A stretch of 27,847 nt of DNA from a virus. Below the pieces are notes generated by a model that searched no databases, was not told the origin of the DNA, and worked only from the letters and a program-made list of their open reading frames with translations. Numbering within the stretch: position 1 is the first letter of the stretch; the number at the start of each line of letters is the position of its first letter. The stretch is taken from positions 1 through 27,847 of the IMG/VR virus record IMGVR_UViG_3300043425_000922; one strand, 5' to 3'. A program made the position numbers and the translations under genes. Shown here piece after piece: positions 23,439 to 27,847 of the stretch.

Positions 23439-24140
23439 TCAAAGATCATCAACAGAAACCTTGGCCTTGCCACCGCCAGCCTTCTTAGTAGCAATGGCTT
23501 TGACAACCTCAGTCTTGGTATGCACTTCTGCTGCATCAATGATGCGTGCAATCTCTGCGTCATCAAGCAGATGCACAGTCTCAGGATAGCTGATAAGAAT
23601 ACTGTGAGTATTCCTGAGATGCTGCGGCATCATAGGATCTTTGTTGGTCAGAGTCTGCTCAAGAGATGCGAGAGACATCTCCAGCTTTTGGAGAATATCC
23701 TTGGGGATTGCTTCGCTAGTCTTCATGGTCATGGCTCTCCAGGTGAGTGGCTCGGCTGCACCGCCGCCGTTGCAAAATTCAAGAGTGATGTGGATCTGGT
23801 CCAGTGCAATTGGAACTTCTTCAGTCTTCAATTGCATGAATAACAGATGTGTGAATGCGAGATCAAGCTCGCACAGTTGCCTGCGCCAATGCTTTGATAC
23901 ATGATTCAACAATGCGAATACATGATATGAAAGCAATGGCACATGCTTGTCAATGTGAACAAACTCTGGCAAGCGAGGAAGAAGATTCAATGTCAACGGC
24001 AAAGCAAGCTGACTGTTGGGCCGCGGTGCCGTTGGCAATGAAGTGATATGAAAACAAAACCCCCGAGCCACATGAGCTACGAGGGTTCTGCGTTGCAGTT
24101 CCTCCGAAAGAGGAGGAACGAAGAATGGCACTCTTGCCAT
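23439..24140 (-). CDS. Unknown protein; N-terminal part doubtful
   Basis: The frame is open for 233 codons, but its first 30 codons coincide with a perfect 8-bp hairpin and a strong intrinsic terminator (24119-24051). The C-terminal half looks like normal protein: acidic and amphipathic helices such as KDILQKLEMSLASLEQTL, DDAEIARIIDAAEV and a Lys/Gly tail KKAGGGKAKVSVDDL. Possible later starts are ATG 23732 or 23726, downstream of GGAGA, giving about 97 or 95 residues. The segment from about residue 60 to 136 is also reasonably protein-like, so the true start remains open. No family was recognised. Confidence 0.5.
   Translation of the reverse strand: MARVPFFVPPLSEELQRRTLVAHVARGFCFHITSLPTAPRPNSQLALPLTLNLLPRLPEFVHIDKHVPLLSYHVFALLNHVSKHWRRQLCELDLAFTHLLFMQLKTEEVPIALDQIHITLEFCNGGGAAEPLTWRAMTMKTSEAIPKDILQKLEMSLASLEQTLTNKDPMMPQHLRNTHSILISYPETVHLLDDAEIARIIDAAEVHTKTEVVKAIATKKAGGGKAKVSVDDL
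24051..24087 (-). terminator. Strong intrinsic terminator inside the 23439-24140 frame
   Basis: On the minus strand AACCCTCG (24087-24080) pairs with CGGGGGTT (24065-24058) with one T-G pair, an inner AGC/GCT helix extends it, and TTTTGTTTT follows (24059-24051). It lies 55-90 bases after the stop of the preceding gene, the usual place for an operon terminator. Confidence 0.8.
24098..24119 (-). other. Perfect hairpin upstream of the terminator
   Basis: GTTCCTCC and GGAGGAAC (24098-24105 and 24112-24119) form an 8-bp perfect stem with a six-base loop. On the minus-strand RNA the 3' arm reads GGAGGAAC, a Shine-Dalgarno-like sequence held in the stem, but no start codon lies at useful spacing after it. 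Confidence 0.6.
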
Positions 24141-24142
24141 GA

Positions 24143-24358
24143 TTACTGATTAATCTCTATAACTCTCAGCAGATCATGAGATACAGAGATTGGAATCTCA
24201 GTATGGAATGCTTTGAGTCTAATACCAACCTCATTGCCCTTGTCATCTATGAATCTAATTTCAACGGAATGATGCTGATGACCACTCCGAAGGTACTCAT
24301 AGCGGTATGGCTGAAGTTCAATCTTAACAGCGTTAAAAACGGTGAGCTCAGGCAGCAT
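24143..24358 (-). CDS. Small unknown beta-rich protein (copy 1 of a likely pair)
   Basis: The 71-residue protein begins LPELTVFNAVKIELQPYRYEY and continues with alternating strands (HSVEIRFIDDKGNEVGIRL). An AAGGAT six bases before the ATG supports the start. Its first half resembles the next gene upstream (24368-24586): both have a V/I-F-x-x-x-K/R-I-x-I/L-x-P-x-x-x-x-Y pattern. No function is known. It is the last gene before the terminator at 24051-24087. Confidence 0.65.
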   Translation of the reverse strand: MLPELTVFNAVKIELQPYRYEYLRSGHQHHSVEIRFIDDKGNEVGIRLKAFHTEIPISVSHDLLRVIEINQ

Positions 24359-24367
24359 GATAATCCT

Positions 24368-24586
24368 TCAGTCGTGATTGAAGATTTCCGTGGGTGCAAA
24401 GGAAACTTCAGACTGTTCCTGAGCACTGTACAAACTAACATTGTTAGGGATACGCTCTCCCTTGATATTGTAAAGCTCTAGTGACAACGTAGTAAAATTG
24501 TTGCCATTTGCAGGACTAGGATAGACATGCTTGACGGGCTTGATAACGATACGATGGACACCGAAGATTTGGATTTGACTGGACAT
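24368..24586 (-). CDS. Small unknown beta-rich protein (copy 2 of a likely pair)
   Basis: The 72-residue product begins SSQIQIFGVHRIVIKPVKHV and is predicted beta-rich through FTTLSLELYNIKGERI. It seems distantly related to its neighbour at 24143-24358 by shared pattern rather than strong identity. There is no good Shine-Dalgarno site; instead the 22-base leader is CAATCAA-rich and matches a repeat near 26681. Function is unknown. Confidence 0.6.
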   Translation of the reverse strand: MSSQIQIFGVHRIVIKPVKHVYPSPANGNNFTTLSLELYNIKGERIPNNVSLYSAQEQSEVSFAPTEIFNHD

Positions 24587-24593
24587 GATGTTT

Positions 24594-24610
24594 GATTGGG
24601 TTGATTGGTT
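24594..24610 (-). repeat. 17-bp repeated leader motif, copy 1
   Basis: GATTGGGTTGATTGGTT on the plus strand matches 26681-26697 at 16 of 17 positions. It fills the leader of the 24586 gene. A related but rearranged pattern (GATTGGTCTGTGTTGATTG) lies at 19161-19179, upstream of the SSB-like gene. Confidence 0.7.
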
Positions 24611-24848
24611 AGAGTGCTGTGTTGTACAGGAGTGTGAACTTGATAAGGATGTGTGTGGATGAAAGCTCCTTTCTTTCTATGACTAGCTTGCTCCAGCCTA
24701 CCAAGCCTGATAGCCTGCGGGCCACATTCTCTGCAGTCTTGACGCGCTTCACGCCATCCTCAACAGTGCGAGCATGTTCCTTACTGACAGTCACTTCGGC
24801 ACTGCCAGTCTGCTTGATACTGTTCCAGATGACGTGATAGCGTGACAC
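24609..24848 (-). CDS. Small unknown basic protein, GTG start
   Basis: The 79-residue product starts at GTG 24848, two bases after the upstream stop, with no clear ribosome site, so it probably depends on coupling. Residues 17-45 form a basic helix (KEHARTVEDGVKRVKTAENV), flanked by short beta-like segments (SRYHVIWNSI and LVIERKEL). Nucleic-acid binding is possible but unsupported by any motif. No family was recognised. Confidence 0.55.
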   Translation of the reverse strand: MSRYHVIWNSIKQTGSAEVTVSKEHARTVEDGVKRVKTAENVARRLSGLVGWSKLVIERKELSSTHILIKFTLLYNTAL

Positions 24849-24850
24849 GT

Positions 24851-25123
24851 TTAGATGACTTTAGCCAAGTATTCTTTGGGCCGCCGCGGGCTATTTGTTT
24901 TGTCATCTAGCTTGAACATGGCATCCTTGCCATTGACAAAATTGCAACGAAGATACTTGTCATCGTATCCGGGAATGCCCAATGCCATGCATTGACTACG
25001 ATATGCACTGAACTTACGCACAAGTGCAACACGCAAAGAATTGTATTCTGATGTGGACATATCAAGAATCTCGACAGTCTCACCTTCGAGAACAACAGTG
25101 TTGAATAGGGATTGCAGGTTCAT
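24851..25123 (-). CDS. Small unknown protein, 90 aa
   Basis: The 90-residue protein has an acidic N-terminal part (VVLEGETVEILDMSTSEY), a basic helix (LRVALVRKFSAYRSQ) and a basic end (NSPRRPKEYLAKVI). No motif was recognised. It is the first gene after a double terminator, and its leader contains a 12-bp perfect inverted repeat and a weak promoter candidate (TTGTTT, 17 bases, TAGAGT). The ribosome site is poor. Confidence 0.62.
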   Translation of the reverse strand: MNLQSLFNTVVLEGETVEILDMSTSEYNSLRVALVRKFSAYRSQCMALGIPGYDDKYLRCNFVNGKDAMFKLDDKTNSPRRPKEYLAKVI

Positions 25124-25135
25124 GGTTGTTACAGG

Positions 25136-25190
25136 TTTTTTGCTTTGCTTTCACTCTAGTACAGACACAGATAAAAAACAAAGCAAAAAA
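25136..25190. repeat. 12-bp perfect inverted repeat in a leader
   Basis: TTTTTTGCTTTG (25136-25147) and CAAAGCAAAAAA (25179-25190) are exact reverse complements with 31 bases between them. The right arm overlaps the T-tract of the terminator at 25185-25212. The element could be an operator or allow alternative RNA folding. Confidence 0.75.
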
Positions 25191-25212
25191 AGAGGGAGCA
25201 CCCGCTCCCTCT
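25185..25212 (-). terminator. Intrinsic terminator, distal of a pair
   Basis: On the minus strand AGAGGGAG (25212-25205) and CTCCCTCT (25198-25191) form an 8-bp perfect stem with loop CGGGTG, followed by a run of Ts (25190-25185) and further T-rich sequence. It ends transcription from the 25928 gene. Confidence 0.92.
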
Positions 25213-25273
25213 AAAACCGGCCAGACTGCAGCTGTTAAGCTGCCACAGGAGGAGACGGAGCCATCTGGCCGGT
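25213..25273 (-). terminator. Structured element with terminator-like end, proximal of a pair
   Basis: On the minus strand ACCGGCCAGA (25273-25264) pairs perfectly with TCTGGCCGGT (25225-25216), followed by TTT. The 38-base interior has its own 6-bp hairpin GCAGCT-TAAC-AGCTGC and an unpaired CTCCTCCT at 25254-25247. It lies 16 bases after the stop of the 25928 gene. It is larger and more complex than needed for simple termination. Confidence 0.75.
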
Positions 25274-25289
25274 GCCCACAAAAAATGCT

Positions 25290-25928
25290 TTACAGCAGAT
25301 CCATGTTGAGCGCCTTCTCGGGCTCAGCAATCCACTTCTTGAACTTCTCGCTGATGCGCACAGCACAAGTGCCAGTGTCATCAAGATTGGCAGAGCTAGA
25401 CATATAGATGTCCAGTTGATCCACGAGAACTGCCAAGACTTCCTTGTTGGCCTTGGCCTTGGCGGGAGACTTGAACAGATTGATGTGGTTCTTGATGCGT
25501 TCTTCAGCCTTGCCAGTAGCGGCAACCATGACTGCCAGATAGTCATCAAAGAAGACCTTCCAGTCTTCGTCAGTGATGGCCGATGCACCACGGCGGGCGG
25601 GCGGAATGCTGGCGATGTAGACAAGATTCAGCTTGTCATAGTCCAGCATGCTTGCGCTGATGACCTTGCTTTCGTCGCTGCCAAAAGATTCAATCAGCTC
25701 ATCGAACTGTTCACGCGCTTGGCTGACGATGATTTCTGCGACAGCTTCACAGACAAGATCAGCTTCCTTGCCACCATTCTGAAGAATGGAAACAATCTCG
25801 TCAGCAGCAGGAACAGGAATGTCGCAGGTCACAGCATCCTGTTTGCGAGTGCGGCCGATTTCCTTGCCTTGCTCGTCAGTAATCTTGCGGCTCTTGAAGT
25901 TGAACTTGACAGACTTGGCGATAGCCAT
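25290..25928 (-). CDS. Unknown early protein with its own transcription unit, 212 aa
   Basis: I choose the ATG at 25928 with GAGGAAA about seven bases upstream; the longer frame lies in the structured leader. The 212-residue protein starts MAIAKSVKFNFKSRKI, is acidic in the middle (EAVAEIIVSQAREQFDELIESFGSD), and carries an Ala/Lys-rich segment near 165. No motif was recognised. A strong sigma-70-like promoter, a 110-base leader and two stacked terminators surround it, which suggests separate and high expression. A DNA- or RNA-binding early protein would fit, but there is no direct evidence. Confidence 0.78.
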   Translation of the reverse strand: MAIAKSVKFNFKSRKITDEQGKEIGRTRKQDAVTCDIPVPAADEIVSILQNGGKEADLVCEAVAEIIVSQAREQFDELIESFGSDESKVISASMLDYDKLNLVYIASIPPARRGASAITDEDWKVFFDDYLAVMVAATGKAEERIKNHINLFKSPAKAKANKEVLAVLVDQLDIYMSSSANLDDTGTCAVRISEKFKKWIAEPEKALNMDLL

Positions 25929-25968
25929 TTTGAATTTCCTCTGCGCTGTGCGCTTGGTTTGGAAAAAA

Positions 25969-25993
25969 TTTTGCAGACAGGATGTTTGCAAAA
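25969..25993. repeat. Inverted repeat in the leader of the 25928 gene
   Basis: TTTTGCA (25969-25975) and TGCAAAA (25987-25993) are perfect reverse complements with 11 bases between. On the minus-strand RNA this follows a CCGGG-T6 stretch. It could be an operator or part of a leader fold. Confidence 0.55.
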
Positions 25994-26018
25994 AACCCGG
26001 AGACTTAAGACTGCTGGC

Positions 26019-26028
26019 GCCCCGGCGC
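26019..26028 (-). repeat. 10-bp direct repeat downstream of promoter
   Basis: GCCCCGGCGC on the plus strand is repeated exactly at 26074-26083. The two copies lie 55 bases apart and bracket the -35 and -10 boxes. Confidence 0.7.
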
Positions 26029-26044
26029 TTGCCAGTGAATGTGT

Positions 26045-26073
26045 ACTATGTCACAAGGTCAAGGGGTTGTCAA
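26045..26073 (-). promoter_or_regulatory. Sigma-70-like promoter for the 25928 gene
   Basis: On the minus strand TTGACA (26073-26068), a perfect -35, is followed after exactly 17 bases by CATAGT (26050-26045), four of six matches to TATAAT. The -10 overlaps an imperfect palindrome TGTGACATAGTACACA. The -35 lies inside the end of the upstream gene. Transcription should begin near 26038. Confidence 0.75.
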
Positions 26074-26658
26074 GCCCCGGCGCCTTGAAATGTTTTGCTG
26101 CGGTGCAGAAGATGGCCACCAATAAGGAGAACCAATGCCGCGCCATGTAGCAAATGATGCTTTGTCCTGTATGTAATAGGATCTGTAAATTGTTACTGCA
26201 GCATCATGCGGAGTGTTAGTGCTGCGTAGAGATACTGACTTGACTGCCGTTGCAAAAGTCTCCGGCAGTCTGCTGTGTGTTGACAAATAATCTGTAATGT
26301 ATAAGCATTGGCAGAGTTGCGCAATGAATGGTTGGTATTGATGGTCTGCATTGAGTGGCCAGCGTACTTGTTTTTCTTCACATAGAGCATATGCAAGCTG
26401 TGCAAGATAGTTATAATGTATGATGTCTTGTTGCAGCCACAAAACACATGGATGCTTGGCATGGCCAGCGGCCAAAGGTTTGCATGGAGGCTTAAGACCT
26501 GAATCAGCGTAGCTGGGAAAGTATAGCGGCAGCGCTGTGACAAGCATTTGCACAGACTCAGTTATCATTTTGATAACATGTTTGTCACAATGAAATTGTG
26601 AGTTGAGTTTGTAATGCTTGAGAGGGTCAATCTCATATGTGAGAATGAAGATGTTCAT
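26059..26658 (-). CDS. Phage protein with CDKHxxKM motif, 199 aa
   Basis: The ATG at 26658 has AAGGA eight bases upstream. The 199-residue protein begins MNIFILTYEIDPLKHYKLN and has the family hallmark CDKHVIKM (C24, H27, K30), then a KHPCVLW segment (H69), a NYLAQLAYALCEE helix, and a late YRSYYIQDK and a TWRGIGSPYWW ending. Proteins with this layout are widespread in aquatic and other tailed phages. They are usually unannotated or loosely called DNA repair proteins; the biochemical function is unknown to me. The conserved Cys, His and Lys could form a metal or catalytic site. Confidence 0.82.
   Translation of the reverse strand: MNIFILTYEIDPLKHYKLNSQFHCDKHVIKMITESVQMLVTALPLYFPSYADSGLKPPCKPLAAGHAKHPCVLWLQQDIIHYNYLAQLAYALCEEKQVRWPLNADHQYQPFIAQLCQCLYITDYLSTHSRLPETFATAVKSVSLRSTNTPHDAAVTIYRSYYIQDKASFATWRGIGSPYWWPSSAPQQNISRRRGLTTP
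26074..26083 (-). repeat. 10-bp direct repeat upstream of promoter
   Basis: GCCCCGGCGC, identical to 26019-26028. It lies within the last codons of the CDKH-motif gene and next to the -35 box. Confidence 0.7.
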
Positions 26659-26662
26659 AGCA

Positions 26663-27046
26663 TTAGTCCTTGGGAAGATTGATTGCGTTGATTGGTTTGG
26701 ATGATGCAAGTTCAAAGTTAAGAATTGCGACTGCATACTCAGGAATTGCAGGACTTGCACGCAATTCTATTCTGATTATAAATGTTGCACTTTTTCCCTC
26801 CCACTCCATGACTGTAGGAATGTTATTGTAAGCCCAGAGGATTACATAATCCTTACCCTGGTAGTTAAGCAGAGTTTTTGTCTCATCAAGTCTATCTTCC
26901 AGCTCCTGCTTGCGCATGTAGATGTTACGCTTCCAGACAACAAGATCCTTTCCTGCTGGAGGAAGTTCATTGTACGGGAAGTATTTCACCTTGTACGCCA
27001 GCTGCGTTTGTTGACGGTCAGGCTTGGCAAGTTTCTTAAACAGCAT
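26663..27046 (-). CDS. Unknown early protein, 127 aa
   Basis: I prefer the ATG at 27046, giving MLFKKLAKPDRQQTQLAYKV; the frame is open upstream but that part is a His/Ser stretch produced by a short tandem repeat. The ribosome site is weak (ACGGAA). The 127-residue product has a basic helix at 25-60 (WKRNIYMRKQELEDRLDE) and a beta-rich end (VILWAYNNI, ATFIIRIELRA, YAVAILNFELAS). No motif was recognised. It ends 4 bases before the CDKH-motif gene start, so the two are likely co-transcribed. Confidence 0.65.
   Translation of the reverse strand: MLFKKLAKPDRQQTQLAYKVKYFPYNELPPAGKDLVVWKRNIYMRKQELEDRLDETKTLLNYQGKDYVILWAYNNIPTVMEWEGKSATFIIRIELRASPAIPEYAVAILNFELASSKPINAINLPKD
26681..26697 (-). repeat. 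17-bp repeated leader motif, copy 2
   Basis: GATTGCGTTGATTGGTT on the plus strand matches 24594-24610 at 16 of 17 positions. It lies in the end of the 27046 gene, about 23-39 bases before the ATG of the CDKH-motif gene. Confidence 0.7.
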
Positions 27047-27061
27047 GATTGTTCCGTTGAT

Positions 27062-27085
27062 GTGATGGCTGTGATGGCTGTGATG
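27062..27085. repeat. Short tandem repeat, 9-bp unit
   Basis: GTGATGGCT occurs twice in tandem and a third partial unit GTGATG follows. It lies between two early genes, in the leader of the 27046 gene. In the upstream-open frame it would encode His/Ser-rich residues. Confidence 0.8.
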
Positions 27086-27104
27086 ATGGTAGAAGGGGGA
27101 AAGA

Positions 27105-27847
27105 TTAAACAGCTCTGCTGCGTAGCAGCCCCCAGCGGCGAGAAAGAATGTTGTGTTGCGCTTGTGCTTTGAGGAACAAGCCCAGACTTGCAAAGTCTTG
27201 ACGCTTGGGCGCGGCAGGAAGCTCAGTCATGTTAGCAAGTCTTGAGTCAAATGACTCAAAGAATTCTGTCTCTTGTTGTGTTGGCTCATCGGCCGGTGTT
27301 GCAAGGTTTCCTGTATCTCCAGGTTTCGAGGAACTGTTCAGCGAAGCTGGAGAAAGCAGTGTGAAACTGCCATAGAATGAATTGATTGATGCTCTGATAT
27401 GATTCAGGCGCTGCCTGATGAAATGTGTGATCTCATTACCTTGATCGCAAAGATCAAAGATAGCTTCTGCAAGATCATCAATGTCATCACTGATCCAATT
27501 CTCAGGATCAAGATCACCACGCATAAAGAGAGTCTTGAGAGTCTCACGACGGCCAACAGGATATCTTGGGCTTTGTGAAATCTGATGCTCAATCCATGCC
27601 CAGACCTTGTTAAGGTCTATGCGCTTATAGATTGCAGATGACTTGATCTCTTTGGTTGCTTCTGCAGTCTTACGCTTCTGGTCTTCTGTAAAGACTCTAT
27701 CTCTGCCCTTCTCCCATTCTTCTTTGACGCTTTGCAATGCGTCAAGATATGCAGAGAAGTTTTCCCAGTGATCATTCTTTGTAGCTGATGCTGGGTGAAA
27801 TGTCGGCAGGGTTAAACGCTTGGATGAAAGATGATGATACCATAATG
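27105..27847 (-). CDS. Unknown early protein, start outside the window
   Basis: The frame is open to the right edge, so the gene starts beyond the window; about 246 codons are visible and the TTG at 27737 is not a convincing start. The visible part includes a helical, charged region (LDALQSVKEEWEKGRDRVF and EDQKRKTAEATKEIK), an acidic DDIDDLAEAIFDLCD helix, and a C-terminal Ser/Pro/Glu-rich linker with a basic end. No motif was recognised. It is the most upstream leftward gene seen and is likely part of the early operon. Confidence 0.65.
   Translation of the reverse strand, partial: LWYHHLSSKRLTLPTFHPASATKNDHWENFSAYLDALQSVKEEWEKGRDRVFTEDQKRKTAEATKEIKSSAIYKRIDLNKVWAWIEHQISQSPRYPVGRRETLKTLFMRGDLDPENWISDDIDDLAEAIFDLCDQGNEITHFIRQRLNHIRASINSFYGSFTLLSPASLNSSSKPGDTGNLATPADEPTQQETEFFESFDSRLANMTELPAAPKRQDFASLGLFLKAQAQHNILSRRWGLLRSRAV

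Noticed and set aside
23900-24020. Minus-strand promoter with TTGACA after the terminator at 24051
   Set aside because: Two TTGACA-like boxes exist, but none has a -10 with more than three matches at normal spacing.
25272-26150. Plus-strand open frame of 292 codons
   Set aside because: It is antisense to the 212-residue gene, its promoter and the double terminator. The minus-strand gene has a proper ribosome site, start, promoter and terminators; the plus frame has a composition typical of a reverse-complement shadow.

Overview
The window is a 27.8 kb piece of a tailed-phage genome, most likely a podovirus-like lytic phage (or its metagenomic contig). Two long blocks of genes are transcribed towards each other and meet at a bidirectional terminator near 13.29 kb. 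No terminase, portal or major capsid gene is present, so the genome continues past both edges; both edges cut open genes. No integrase, repressor, RNA polymerase, tRNA or CRISPR array was seen. Several small early genes look like families I associate with phages of Burkholderiales, so a betaproteobacterial host is my inference, not a demonstrated fact.

Plus strand, 1-13251 (late, virion and lysis): the end of a virion protein, a small membrane protein, a 571-residue tail-type protein, and a fibre-like protein with a C-terminal jelly-roll domain of the TNF/C1q type. A compact lysis pair follows (M15-type L-alanyl-D-glutamate peptidase overlapping a tiny holin-like protein), then an intrinsic terminator, then four successive probable internal virion (DNA-ejection) proteins of 311, 371, 603 and 1715 residues.

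Minus strand, 27847-13322 (early, replication and recombination): at the promoter-proximal right end lie small unknown genes, a CDKH-motif phage protein and a 212-residue protein with its own sigma-70-like promoter and a double terminator. A run of very small genes follows. Next comes a recombination set: PD-(D/E)XK nuclease with four cysteines (Cas4/AddB-like), an unknown 194-residue protein, a Sak4-like RecA-fold ATPase, and a possible single-strand DNA-binding protein. Replication genes come next: family A DNA polymerase with 3'-5' exonuclease, and a DUF3987-like helicase. The block ends with a MazG-like pyrophosphohydrolase and a winged-helix protein. Many junctions are ATGA or GTGA overlaps, which marks these as tightly coupled operons.

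The least explained parts are: a GC-rich cassette of three small genes bounded by a 20-bp exact direct repeat that carries a ribosome binding site and start codon (22215-22950); a structured 3' region with two stacked terminators and an anti-Shine-Dalgarno-like loop (25185-25273); a promoter flanked by 10-bp repeats (26019-26083); and a strong terminator lying inside the 5' part of an open reading frame (24051-24087). No intergenic stretch exceeds 300 bases. The largest are 25124-25289, 25929-26058, 18561-18664 and 4075-4171; each contains at least one of the hairpins or promoters listed.
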